A DNA stretch of 64,000 nt from Dyadobacter sediminis (lineage in GTDB: Bacteria; Bacteroidota; Bacteroidia; Cytophagales; Spirosomataceae). The notes under the pieces were generated by a model, which did no database searches, was not told where the DNA came from, and saw only the letters and a program-made list of their open reading frames with translations. The stretch's first letter is position 1, and the number at the start of each line of letters is the position of its first letter. Positions 55,766 to 64,000 of the stretch are shown here, one piece after another. Position numbers and translations under genes: made by a program. The stretch is from NCBI RefSeq assembly GCF_005860765.1, contig NZ_VCEI01000021.1, positions 744,001 through 808,000 on the forward strand. Direction: 5' to 3'.

Positions 55766-56623
55766 ATGGCAGTACATTATAGAAGGATTATCTGGCTGGC
55801 TTTATGCTGCTTTTGCGTAAGCAGCTGCAATTCTGTACAAAAGAAAAAAATGAGCTTGGGGAAATTCGATATGGGCAATCCCGAAAAGTTCAACATGCCC
55901 GAAAGTCTGTTCGAGATTTCGGGCATCACGTTTCGGAATGGCAACAGCGATACGGTTTATGCCGTTCAGGACGAAGAAGGGAAGCTGTTCAGGCTGGGCT
56001 GGAAAAATAACCGGCAGCTGCATACCAGATTTGCCAGAAAAGGAGATTACGAAGATGTTGCCATTCTGAAAGACCAGGCCGTTATCCTGAAAAGCAACGG
56101 CTTTTTGTACACATTGCCTTTGTCCGAAACGGTATTTGAAGAATCGGAACAAACCAGGGAATGGAAAAAGATTTTGCCCAAAGGAGAATACGAAGGCATG
56201 TACGCCGACAATGCCACGGACGATCTGTACATACTTTGTAAAAAATGCCCGCAGGATGATTCCAAAGACAGCGTAACCGGATATATTTTTAACCCGTTTA
56301 AAGATTCCACAAACGTAAAAACATTTTCCATTCAGGTGGATGAAATCAAAGCCATAACCGGAAAGGTTTCCAGGGGCTTTCGTCCGTCCGGAATAGCAAA
56401 GAACCCTGAAACCGGCGATTGGTATATTTTGTCGGCAGTGAATAAACTGCTTGTCGTCACGGATAAAAACTGGAAAGTAAAAGATGCTTTTCCGCTGAAC
56501 GGCAATGTGTTTATACAGCCAGAAGGCATTGCGTTTGACAAGGCCGGAAACCTGTATATTTCCAATGAAGGCGATGATTTGTCAAACGGCAACATTCTGA
56601 AATTCAAGCCTGCTGCACACTGA
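55766..56623 (+). CDS. SdiA-regulated domain lipoprotein
   Basis: A 285-residue predicted lipoprotein (lipobox CVSSC near residue 21). The body has the repeated strand pattern of a beta-propeller: ISGITFRNGNSDTVYAV, GYEDVAILKDQAVILKSNGFLY-type segments, and RPSGIAKNPETGDWYILS, ending with QPEGIAFDKAGNLYISNEG. These match the SdiA-regulated domain family. Function unknown; several members are thought to bind metals or act as extracellular enzymes. It precedes the large metallophosphoesterase gene by 41 bases. Confidence 0.75.
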   Translation: MAVHYRRIIWLALCCFCVSSCNSVQKKKMSLGKFDMGNPEKFNMPESLFEISGITFRNGNSDTVYAVQDEEGKLFRLGWKNNRQLHTRFARKGDYEDVAILKDQAVILKSNGFLYTLPLSETVFEESEQTREWKKILPKGEYEGMYADNATDDLYILCKKCPQDDSKDSVTGYIFNPFKDSTNVKTFSIQVDEIKAITGKVSRGFRPSGIAKNPETGDWYILSAVNKLLVVTDKNWKVKDAFPLNGNVFIQPEGIAFDKAGNLYISNEGDDLSNGNILKFKPAAH

Positions 56624-56664
56624 CAGCAATCCGTAAATCTGACAATGATACTCACAATACTCCT

Positions 56665-59600
56665 ATGAGTTTACTTCTTCGAACCGTTATTTTTCTTGTA
56701 ATTGTGGCCGGGACTTTCTCCTGCGCCAGCTACAAAACCGGTTTTTCCAGAGAAGGTGAAATTTGGCAAAAAGAAGCGCCGGATTCTTCTCTGGAACTGA
56801 AACATACGATGTATCTGATCGGCGACGCCGGCAACGATTCACCCGAAAGCAGGGCACCGGTACTGGAATACCTGAAAAATAAACTGGCAACGGAACCTGC
56901 AAACAGCTCGGCCATTTTCCTGGGCGATAACATTTACGAATACGGCATGCCGCCTGCCGAAGACTCTGCCGCCCGCAAAGTGGCCGAATTCCGTATCGAC
57001 AGCCAGCTGGAAACATTGAATGACTTTAAAGGCCGGCCCATTTTCATTCCGGGAAATCACGACTGGCGTGGCTGGGGTGTAAAAGGGTTGAAAAGACAGG
57101 AAAAATACGTTCAGAAATACATCAATGAACGTCGTGGCAAAAAGGACAAGGACAACTGGGAAGATTACTTTCTGCCGCTCGACGGCTGCTCCGGCCCCGA
57201 AGTGGTGGAACTGAACGACAATGTGGTGGTTATCGTAGCGGATTCGCAGTGGTGGCTTACCAACTGGGACCATGATTCCCGGATCAATGACGGCTGTGAA
57301 ATCAGGAACAGGGAACAGTTCCGCTTCATATTTGAAAATACAGTCCGCAAGTACCGCAACAAAAACGTGGTTATTGCCATGCATCATCCGCCTTATACGT
57401 ACGGCCCGCACGGCGGACGCTTCACGATCAAGCAGCATATTTTTCCGCTTACCGAAATCAACCCTAAACTGTACATTCCATTGCCCGGACTCGGAAGCCT
57501 GAGTGCATTGTTCCGTGCAACGATCGGGTCAAGGCAGGATATGGCCAACAGGCATTACAAAGATTTGCGGGCCGCGCTGCTGGCAGGAGCAAAGAAAAAC
57601 GGGGAATTCATTTTTGCGAGCGGCCACGAGCATACACTGCAGTTTATCGAAAATGACGGACAGGAATTCATCGTCAGCGGAAGCGGCTCCAAGACAAGTC
57701 CGGTGGGTTTGGGAAAAGGTTCGCTGTTTTCAGCTTCGGCGCTTGGTTATGCCACGCTCAGCTTTTATGAAGGCGGTGAAACATGGGTCAGTTACTGGGA
57801 AGTGCAGCCGGACGGCAAAAATGCAAAGCTTGTTTTCCGGAAAAAAATCAAAGAAAGGCAAGTAGCCTCTGTTCGGGATTCAACGGCTACTTATACAGAA
57901 TATAACCTGCATGCCGACAGCGTAAGCCGTTTCGTATCGAGTATGCAAGTAAAGCCGGTCGGAAAGTTTCATCAATTTTTGTTCGGGAAGCATAATCGTC
58001 CGCTTTATCTGCAAAAATACCCGTTTCCCGTTCTGGACTTGAACCGTTACAAAGGCGGATTGACACCCGTAAAACAGGGTGGGGGAAACCAGACCAATTC
58101 GCTGCGTTTACGCGGCAGTGACGGGAAGGAATACGCCATGCGCGGACTCACCAAAGATGTCAGCCGTTTTCTTCCGTTTCCGTTTAACCAGATGGTTGCT
58201 GCCAAATACCTTGTTGAAGATAACTTTCTTTCCACCAATCCGTTTGCGCCGCTTTCCATGCCTGTACTTGCAGAGGCGGTAAACGTGTATCATACCAACC
58301 CAAAACTGTATTATGTTCCGGCGCAGCCTGCGCTTGCCACGTACAATCCGCTTTTTGGCGGAACCATGAATCTGCTGGAAGAAAGGCCGGACGGCAAACG
58401 ATGGAAACAAGCCGACTTTTTCGGAAATCCCGACAAAATCGTCAGTTCGCCGGAACTGGTCGAAAATCTGCTGGACGACAGCAAGCACAAAGTAGACGAG
58501 CAATGGGCGGTACGAACGCGCCTTTTTGACTTTCTGATCGGTGACTGGGACCGGCATGACGATCAATGGGCATGGTCGGCATCAAAACAGAAAGACGGAT
58601 CGACATTGTACCGGCCCATCCCGCGCGACAGAGATCAGGCTTTCTCCCTTTACGACGGTGCCATTACGGGTGTTGCAAGGCTGACCTTGCCGTTCTTAAG
58701 GCAGCTTCAAAGTTTCAGTCCTGAAATACAAAGCATGAAATGGACAACATGGAGCGCACGTTTGTTTGACCGGACTTTCCTGAACAGCCTGAGCTGGGAA
58801 CAATGGGAAAATGAAGTAAAATTTATTCAGAAAAACCTGACGGATGAAGTCATTGAAAGCTCTTTTGCCGAATGGCCCGGTAAAGCCAGGGAACTGGCTG
58901 CACCCGCTTTGATAAACAGTATAAAATCACGTCGTGATCATCTGCTTCAGATTGCAAGAACGCATTATGAATTTGTAAGTGAATCCGTTAATGTCATCGG
59001 AACGGAGGAAAAGGAACGTTTTGTAATCGAAAGAATGGACAATAACCGGACAAGCGTAACCGTATCTGAAATCGGGAAAAACAAACAGATCGGACAGCGT
59101 AATTTCCAGCGGATATTTGAAAACAGCATTACAAAAACCATTAACATTTATGGAAACGGCGACAATGACGAGTTCATTGTAAAAGGCGATGTGAAAAAAG
59201 GAATCAGATTACGGTTGATCGGCGGCCAGGGAAAAGACCTTTTTACAGACAGTGCACGCGTAAGTTCCGGCGGCAAAAAAACGTTTATTTACGACGACAA
59301 AGGTAATAATGAAGTGCATGCAGGCGACGTTACGGCAGACAAACGCAGCAATCTTTACAGATACAATGTGTACGACCGCAGAAGTGCAGACAGTAACTAT
59401 GACATTGCGATTCCCTTTCCCGTTCTCGGTGTCAATCCTGACGACGGACTGCTGATCGGAGCGAATGTAAGCAGGACAAAGTACGGGTTTGAAAAAGAAC
59501 CTTATGCTTCGGTGCAAAATTTCGGCGGCAGCTATGCATTCGGAACAAAAGGGTTCAAACTGAATTACACCGGCGATTTCATCAATGCCTTGCGGATTTT

Positions 59601-60453
59601 TGATTTTTACCTGGACACTTACTACCGCGGCCCGACTTACGCTTTCAACTTCGCCGGCTTGGGAAACAATTCGGTGCGGGTGTTTGACAATGCCGATTAT
59701 TACCGCGTCCGCCAGACAGCATTTCACGTTTATCCCGCATTGAAAAAACGGTTTGCAGGAAACAGCGGATTTATCGCGCTCGGGCCTTACTTTGAACTTT
59801 CGGATATTCAGGCGACAGCAAACCGGTTTATAACCAGCAATGAAAATGGATTAGACAACCGGATTTTTGAAACGAAATATTACAGCGGAGCCCGGTTTCT
59901 AGCAGATTTCAGCAGCGTGGACAACATTTTTGCGCCGCATACCGGAATCCGTTTTCATGCCGGTATGAACTGGACGAATGATCTGAGAACCCGTAAAAAC
60001 TTCGGGGCTTTACGCGCACAGCTGGCATTTTACAACAGCCTTGATCCAAAGGAAAATATTGTTCTGGCTACACAAATCGGAACGGGAGTTAATTTCGGAG
60101 AAGGCTATGCATTCTTTCAAATGCCTGTTATTGGGGGCAGACAAGGTTTGCGGGGCTATCGTACCGAACGTTTTTACGGCAGAAGCACCGTTTGGCATGA
60201 TACCGATCTGCGGGTAAAAATTGGCAGCAGTTACAATCCGACACTTCCGCTGACGTACGGCATTTTCGGAAGTTTTGATTACGGCCGCGTATGGCTGCAA
60301 GATGATCCTTCCAAAAACTGGCATTATAATTACGGAGGCGGCATATGGCTTGCACCGGTCGATATTCTGACACTTTCGGTAGGCGCATTTATCCCGAAAG
60401 AAAAGAATGAAGAGAAGCCGCGCATAGCTTTTCAGCTTGGATTCTGGTTCTGA
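56665..60453 (+). CDS. Metallophosphoesterase with kinase-like middle region and Omp85-type barrel
   Basis: A 1262-residue protein with a lipoprotein-like start (VAGTFSC, Cys20). Residues 45-400 are a calcineurin-like metallophosphoesterase with GDAG (54-57), GDN (87-89), GNHD (130-133), MHHPPY and SGHEH. The C-terminal 330 residues are beta-rich and end in aromatic FWF, like BamA/TamA outer-membrane barrels. Between them, residues 480-800 hold LIGDWDRHDDQW (Asp627, Asp629, His631) and IPRDRDQAF (652-660), the spacing of the catalytic loop and metal-binding loop in HipA/Fam20/PI4K-like kinases. The protein seems to be anchored in the outer membrane with its enzymes in the periplasm or outside. 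Confidence 0.8.
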   Translation: MSLLLRTVIFLVIVAGTFSCASYKTGFSREGEIWQKEAPDSSLELKHTMYLIGDAGNDSPESRAPVLEYLKNKLATEPANSSAIFLGDNIYEYGMPPAEDSAARKVAEFRIDSQLETLNDFKGRPIFIPGNHDWRGWGVKGLKRQEKYVQKYINERRGKKDKDNWEDYFLPLDGCSGPEVVELNDNVVVIVADSQWWLTNWDHDSRINDGCEIRNREQFRFIFENTVRKYRNKNVVIAMHHPPYTYGPHGGRFTIKQHIFPLTEINPKLYIPLPGLGSLSALFRATIGSRQDMANRHYKDLRAALLAGAKKNGEFIFASGHEHTLQFIENDGQEFIVSGSGSKTSPVGLGKGSLFSASALGYATLSFYEGGETWVSYWEVQPDGKNAKLVFRKKIKERQVASVRDSTATYTEYNLHADSVSRFVSSMQVKPVGKFHQFLFGKHNRPLYLQKYPFPVLDLNRYKGGLTPVKQGGGNQTNSLRLRGSDGKEYAMRGLTKDVSRFLPFPFNQMVAAKYLVEDNFLSTNPFAPLSMPVLAEAVNVYHTNPKLYYVPAQPALATYNPLFGGTMNLLEERPDGKRWKQADFFGNPDKIVSSPELVENLLDDSKHKVDEQWAVRTRLFDFLIGDWDRHDDQWAWSASKQKDGSTLYRPIPRDRDQAFSLYDGAITGVARLTLPFLRQLQSFSPEIQSMKWTTWSARLFDRTFLNSLSWEQWENEVKFIQKNLTDEVIESSFAEWPGKARELAAPALINSIKSRRDHLLQIARTHYEFVSESVNVIGTEEKERFVIERMDNNRTSVTVSEIGKNKQIGQRNFQRIFENSITKTINIYGNGDNDEFIVKGDVKKGIRLRLIGGQGKDLFTDSARVSSGGKKTFIYDDKGNNEVHAGDVTADKRSNLYRYNVYDRRSADSNYDIAIPFPVLGVNPDDGLLIGANVSRTKYGFEKEPYASVQNFGGSYAFGTKGFKLNYTGDFINALRIFDFYLDTYYRGPTYAFNFAGLGNNSVRVFDNADYYRVRQTAFHVYPALKKRFAGNSGFIALGPYFELSDIQATANRFITSNENGLDNRIFETKYYSGARFLADFSSVDNIFAPHTGIRFHAGMNWTNDLRTRKNFGALRAQLAFYNSLDPKENIVLATQIGTGVNFGEGYAFFQMPVIGGRQGLRGYRTERFYGRSTVWHDTDLRVKIGSSYNPTLPLTYGIFGSFDYGRVWLQDDPSKNWHYNYGGGIWLAPVDILTLSVGAFIPKEKNEEKPRIAFQLGFWF

Positions 60454-60525
60454 AACAAACCATTGGTGGCATCATAATTTTAGTAGCCGGGCCAATTGCC
60501 ATGCTACAAGCTAAACTGAAACAGA

Positions 60526-61089
60526 ATGGATTCTTCTACTTACGCGTATGATTCACACGGCACCGTATCTGCTGTATTTCTAGAAACGGAAAATGCAGAC
60601 AAAGCATACCATGCACTGATGAAAAGGGGATATTCACGCGATGAAATTTCCCTGCTGATGTCGGATGAAACGCTGAACAAGCATTTCAACCAGTCTGGTT
60701 ACCATTCGGAACCGGAGGCCAAGCTGGCCGAACAACCTAAAATCAGTCTGGGTACCATGCTTGGAGGAACTGCCGGCGCCATCACCGGAATACTTTATGC
60801 ACTAACTCTGGGTTCCATTCCCCGGTTAAGAATTGCCTGCCCGTGGTGGATAGCCGGACTGACGGGTGCAGCAGCGGGAGCAATAACCGGCCGAGCAATC
60901 GGTAATATCATCTGTTCAAAAGTTGAAAAGGAAAATACAGGCTCGTATGAAGACGGAGTAAAAGAAGGCGGCATTATCATCAGCGTCGATCCCAGAAATA
61001 TAGCCGACAGAAATGCCATTATCAGTGAATTCAAGCAATTTCATGGCCAGGATATACTTGGAAATGACGGTTATGCACATTTGGACTGA
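60526..61089 (+). CDS. General stress protein (YflT-like), membrane-associated
   Basis: A 187-residue protein. The N-terminal region (VSAVFLETENADKAYHALMKRGYSRDEISLLM) is the YflT/general stress 17M-like fold, which also opens the DUF2382 protein encoded on the other side of the terminator. The middle has Gly/Ala-rich segments (LGGTAGAITGILYALTLG, GLTGAAAGAITGRAIG) that could insert in the membrane, and the C-terminus (KEGGIIISVDPRN) repeats the fold. Role in stress tolerance is inferred from the family. Confidence 0.75.
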   Translation: MDSSTYAYDSHGTVSAVFLETENADKAYHALMKRGYSRDEISLLMSDETLNKHFNQSGYHSEPEAKLAEQPKISLGTMLGGTAGAITGILYALTLGSIPRLRIACPWWIAGLTGAAAGAITGRAIGNIICSKVEKENTGSYEDGVKEGGIIISVDPRNIADRNAIISEFKQFHGQDILGNDGYAHLD

Positions 61090-61101
61090 ACGATATAAAT
61101 G

Positions 61102-61139
61102 AAAACCCGGATGCCGCCTTGCTGCGGCGTCCGGGTTTT
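61102..61139. terminator. Strong terminator between convergent stress genes
   Basis: A 16-base stem with one G-T pair (AAAACCCGGATGCCGC 61102-61117; GCGGCGTCCGGGTTTT 61124-61139) and a 6-base loop, with A and T tracts on the two sides. It can end transcription from both strands. Confidence 0.9.
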
Positions 61140-61166
61140 TCAAGTTAAAACAGCAGGTTGACAAAA

Positions 61167-62060
61167 TTACATGTTGCCTGAACTACGGCGATCCGTTTCA
61201 GTCAGATCCTCAGTCGTTACTTCTGTATGGCGGACAGTATCGCGAATTACTTCTTCTTTTTCCTGTGTGTTGAGATTTACATTTACTTCTTCAACAACCC
61301 TTGCTTCTTTGCTTACAACCGGGATTTCGGCACTTTCCGTTACTTCAATTGTTCCTTCCTGGAAATTAGCGAAATCAGCTTCTGTTGCTACCCGGTTTAC
61401 AGGCGTGCGGTCCACTTCAACGCGTTCCTGCCTTAAGCGAATAGTTTCTTCCACCGGACGCTCGATAATCCTGCTTCTGAACCTTACGCCGCCGGTAGCG
61501 ACACTGCGTTTGCCGATATGGATTGTTTCTCTGATTACCGGAATGGATTCCGTGTTCAGATCTTCATCACCGGAAATGACCGCATCCGAACTTGTACTCA
61601 AATCGGCAACGTCGGACATCAGGGCTGCATTGCGTGTGTTTACTTCTACATCAGCCGGCAAAGTGTTGTTATAATCTGCTGTAATGCTGCTGTCGTAAGC
61701 TGTTGTTCCGGAAATTTTGGATTCAAATTCGTTTACATCCACTGCGCCGTAATCATCCAGAATGTTGGAGGCATCCAGCGCCTGCTGCATGTTATTGGTA
61801 TGCACTGTCATGATGGTACCCGTACGACCGGCCTTGGTGTAACGGTCCGTTTCATCATTCGTATCAAAAAGGCGTGAAAAAAAGTCTCCGATACGGTCAG
61901 TTGTATCAGTAACCTGTCCATCTGTACTGCGGTTGTCTTCAGTATCTACGTTATGATTGATATCAATATCATCCGGACTGAACCCGCGGTTTAATAAGGT
62001 TTGTTTGGCCTGATAAGCCTCGGTACTGTTCTCGAAAATTCCTATGACTGTCTGTGACAT
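61167..62060 (-). CDS. DUF2382 (YsnF/AvaK-type) stress protein
   Basis: A 297-residue cytoplasmic protein. Residues 1-35 (VIGIFENSTEAYQAKQTLLNRGF) resemble the YflT-like fold; a variable acidic/Thr-rich middle follows; residues 165-285 form the DUF2382/YsnF domain (SIPVIRETIHIGKRSVATGG, ERVEVDRTPVNR, EIPVVSKEARVVEEV). Proteins of this family are found in heat, salt and desiccation responses. Together with the following gene on the same strand it makes a DUF2382 pair. Confidence 0.8.
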   Translation of the reverse strand: MSQTVIGIFENSTEAYQAKQTLLNRGFSPDDIDINHNVDTEDNRSTDGQVTDTTDRIGDFFSRLFDTNDETDRYTKAGRTGTIMTVHTNNMQQALDASNILDDYGAVDVNEFESKISGTTAYDSSITADYNNTLPADVEVNTRNAALMSDVADLSTSSDAVISGDEDLNTESIPVIRETIHIGKRSVATGGVRFRSRIIERPVEETIRLRQERVEVDRTPVNRVATEADFANFQEGTIEVTESAEIPVVSKEARVVEEVNVNLNTQEKEEVIRDTVRHTEVTTEDLTETDRRSSGNM

Positions 62061-62104
62061 AACTCTGATCGTTAAATAGTTAATATAGTTTATTCTATTG
62101 AAAA

Positions 62105-62557
62105 TTACTCTTCCGCACTGTCTGACCGGTTGATGATCAGTTCTTCTTTTCTCAATGTTTCCTTTGAAATCATCTGTGTTTCTGTTTTATATCTTGTAAC
62201 ATGTAGCTCCTCGACCAGAAACAGCTTTTTTACAATCACCGCTTCTTCTCTCACTACGGAAAGGATCATGGTGTCGCCTTCATATCTGACCGGCGGGGGT
62301 GCCATTTCCACAAACTGATTTACTTCTTTCTTCTCTATATTTATTCTTTCCTGAATCAGGGGAAGTTCCAGCATGACGTCCTTTTCCGTCACTTTTTTCT
62401 CGATCTGGACCCGGCCTGTTTCGATTACTTTTTTATCTATCTGCAATAACTCTTCTATTACCGGAATAACCATGGATTCCTGTTCTGTAATATCGCTGAA
62501 ATGCTCTGTCCGGCTGTCGGAATCCGGGATCTCGCCATTTTCGTTCTGATTGATCAT
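62105..62557 (-). CDS. DUF2382 domain protein, short form
   Basis: A 150-residue relative of the preceding protein that contains only the DUF2382 domain: MVIPVIEELLQIDKKVIETG, LELPLIQERINIEKKEVNQ, and VREEAVIVKKLFLVEE. It has no signal peptide. It lies 44 bases upstream of the longer paralogue on the same strand, so both are likely made together. The two may have arisen by local duplication with loss of the YflT-like part. The gap up to 62824 shows no further gene. Confidence 0.75.
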   Translation of the reverse strand: MINQNENGEIPDSDSRTEHFSDITEQESMVIPVIEELLQIDKKVIETGRVQIEKKVTEKDVMLELPLIQERINIEKKEVNQFVEMAPPPVRYEGDTMILSVVREEAVIVKKLFLVEELHVTRYKTETQMISKETLRKEELIINRSDSAEE

Positions 62558-62824
62558 GTTACTGCAGTATTTATGATGATGAATTGTCCTTGGGTCAGTT
62601 CACACTAACTAAAGTGATAATATGGTTTCAAAAATGGTTCCAAGATGTATTCGCCTGGTTTGGCATGTGGAATTACTCAATTTGTAGATTTCAATTCGCA
62701 AAGCCGGAGGTTGTATGCAACTGATTGTCAGTTCCGGAATGTCTTACAACTGGAACTTGTTCAGCCGCAGGCATAATTTTTAGTCCAAATGCACCTTCAG
62801 TTTCAACCATTTTCTCCTTTTATT

Positions 62825-63574
62825 ATGAAAAAAATCAACTTGCCTGCCACTTTCCTTATGTTCCTTGTGCTGTCGGGCTGCGGCGGTGAAAATACCGATT
62901 CCAATGTAAAGGCACCCGGTGAAGAAAAGACGGCAAAAACCAAAGTGCTCGGAGCCGGCGCCGACCTCATCCAGGATAAAACGCCTTTGAAAAAACTGAA
63001 CACATACCTGGACGGTTTTCACTTTTACAACGGTGATATGAAAGGCCAGATGGAAGCGCATCATTATGTGACACAGCTGAACGAAGATGTGCATCAGGCC
63101 ATCATTTTTGACGGAAATGATGAAAATGCCAAAATCATGGGCATTGAATACATTGTTTCTGCAAAGCTGTTTGCAAAGCTGCCGGCGGAGGAGAAAAAAC
63201 TCTGGCACAGCCATGTTTATGAAGTAAAATCCGGTGAGTTGATTGCACCCGGCATACCTGAGGCCGTTGAACACGAACTCATGGAGAAGCTGGTTTCCAC
63301 ATACGGGAAAACAATTCACACCTGGCACACCGACCGCGATCTTCAGCTTCCTCTGGGTGCTCCGATGCTGATGATGGGCTTTACTCAAGATGGCCAGCTT
63401 GATACCGCAATGGTATCAGAACGGGATAAGAACTTCGGGGTTTCAACAAGCAAGAAGCGGGAAAACAGAAAGGACATTCCATCACCGTCCATTGATCCTC
63501 TGGCAAACGCCTGGGAAAAAGGAGAAGTAAGACAACTGCAATGGAGCAATAAAAAAGTAGAAGGTCATCATTAA
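62825..63574 (+). CDS. OBAP (DUF1264) family lipoprotein
   Basis: A 249-residue lipoprotein with a signal ending in LVLSGC. The mature part matches the oil-body-associated protein / DUF1264 family: LDGFHFYNGDMKGQMEAHHYV, IFDGNDENAKIMGIEYIVS, LWHSHVYEVKSGELIAPG, KTIHTWHTDRD. The His-rich pattern (HH, WHSH, WH) suggests metal binding. Function in bacteria is unknown. I start at 62825 because the upstream ATG (62789) precedes the signal. Confidence 0.8.
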   Translation: MKKINLPATFLMFLVLSGCGGENTDSNVKAPGEEKTAKTKVLGAGADLIQDKTPLKKLNTYLDGFHFYNGDMKGQMEAHHYVTQLNEDVHQAIIFDGNDENAKIMGIEYIVSAKLFAKLPAEEKKLWHSHVYEVKSGELIAPGIPEAVEHELMEKLVSTYGKTIHTWHTDRDLQLPLGAPMLMMGFTQDGQLDTAMVSERDKNFGVSTSKKRENRKDIPSPSIDPLANAWEKGEVRQLQWSNKKVEGHH

Positions 63575-63620
63575 CGACCTGAAAACGTACTTTTCACATT
63601 GCACATTAAGAATAAGACAC

Positions 63621-63660
63621 AAAAAAGGATGACAGCGAACATATGCCGTCATCCTTTTTT
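63621..63660. terminator. Terminator between convergent OBAP and DUF4142 genes
   Basis: A 13-base perfect stem (AAAAAAGGATGAC 63621-63633; GTCATCCTTTTTT 63648-63660) with a 14-base loop. A and T tracts allow use from both directions. Confidence 0.85.
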
Positions 63661-63687
63661 GATGGTTTAAAGCTACTGAAATCTTGA

Positions 63688-64000
63688 TTATTTCGCCAGT
63701 GAATCTTTCATAGCTTCGGCCATTTCCAGATGATGTCTCAATGCCGGCAGTTTGGAGGCTGCCCATGATTTGAGTTCACTGTCGGCGCCGCCGGTGGATT
63801 CTTTTTCAAACAGATTAACCGTTTCCATGTGTGAAACAACCATCATGTTGACATATATGGAATCAAATGCAGCTCCCGAAACGGCTGCAAGACTGTCCAG
63901 CTTATCCTGCTTGGCATCGGAAAGTGTTGTCGGGATTTCTACATTTTTCTTGTTCGCGAGTGACATCAGTTCCTGACTTGCCGCCGTATGGTCGGTAACC
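63688..64000 (-). CDS. DUF4142 domain protein, 5' end beyond the window
   Basis: The C-terminal part of a DUF4142 protein, a ferritin-like helical fold widespread in soil and environmental bacteria. Reading from the window edge, VTDHTAASQELMSLANKKNVEIP is the family signature; then FDSIYVNMMVVSHMETVNLFEKES and the final helix (HHLEMAEAMKDSLAK) follow. The frame stays open to position 64000, so the true start lies outside. The internal Met at 63966 is not the start. Confidence 0.85.
   Translation of the reverse strand, partial: VTDHTAASQELMSLANKKNVEIPTTLSDAKQDKLDSLAAVSGAAFDSIYVNMMVVSHMETVNLFEKESTGGADSELKSWAASKLPALRHHLEMAEAMKDSLAK

Overview
The window is a stretch of chromosome from a member of the Bacteroidetes, most likely order Cytophagales (a Dyadobacter/Spirosoma-like organism). 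This rests on gene content and signals: serine palmitoyltransferase with sphingolipid genes, a DUF5686 protein, DUF4833, DUF4403 and DUF2279 proteins, an OmpA protein with a calcium-type linker, a long S16, and promoters of the TTG-N19/20-TAnnTTTG type used by the Bacteroidetes primary sigma factor. No phage, insertion sequence, CRISPR array or tRNA was recognised. The only RNA gene seen is RNase P RNA. The species is not identified from the sequence.

Layout. 0.1-11 kb: a Tat-exported glycosylasparaginase, a two-gene ABC transporter, two short-chain dehydrogenases (one is fabG), then a same-strand run of a VWA membrane protein, a DUF2279 protein, a DUF2027-Smr protein and a DUF4403 lipoprotein. 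10.8-14.8 kb: rnpB, an OmpA family protein, then rpsP-rimM-trmD. 15-24.4 kb: housekeeping genes (RluD-type pseudouridine synthase, PLP desulfhydrase/deaminase family, CPA2 antiporter, a solitary sufB, hldD, a 6-pyruvoyl-tetrahydropterin synthase homologue, lpxB). 24.4-24.7 kb: a cluster of REP-like palindromic repeats. 24.7-29.5 kb: a secreted glutamine-amidotransferase-fold protein, a Tat-exported lyase-like protein and an amidase. 29.6-30.2 kb: two short membrane peptides, one with a complete promoter and terminator. 30.3-36.1 kb: apbE, a DUF421 protein with pta-ackA, and a TetR regulator.

36.9-50.4 kb is the most interesting part. A tight three-gene operon encodes serine palmitoyltransferase, a GNAT-fold acyltransferase (bacterial ceramide synthase candidate) and an NAD-dependent epimerase-like reductase (ceramide reductase candidate), i.e. 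dihydroceramide synthesis. After a DUF5686 outer-membrane protein follow a nucleotidyltransferase, an ATP-grasp protein, a CDP-alcohol phosphotransferase with an altered catalytic motif, a flippase-like membrane protein, a HAD phosphatase, a PfkB kinase resembling myo-inositol kinase, and a DUF4833 protein. I read this as a candidate pathway that makes and exports a phospho-polyol (probably phosphoinositol) head group for sphingolipids through a CDP-polyol. A CmoA-like protein and an ICMT-like membrane methyltransferase close the block. A 15-19 bp sequence occurs on both sides of the TetR gene and in the leader of the cmoA-like gene, which may link regulator and lipid genes.

50.6-64 kb: type II NADH dehydrogenase, a large GAF-like protein coupled to an HD-domain protein fused to a Pycsar-type membrane effector, an SdiA-regulated-domain lipoprotein, a very large metallophosphoesterase with an Omp85-type barrel and a kinase-like middle, and a stress group (YflT-like protein, two DUF2382 proteins, an OBAP-family lipoprotein, and a DUF4142 protein cut by the window end).
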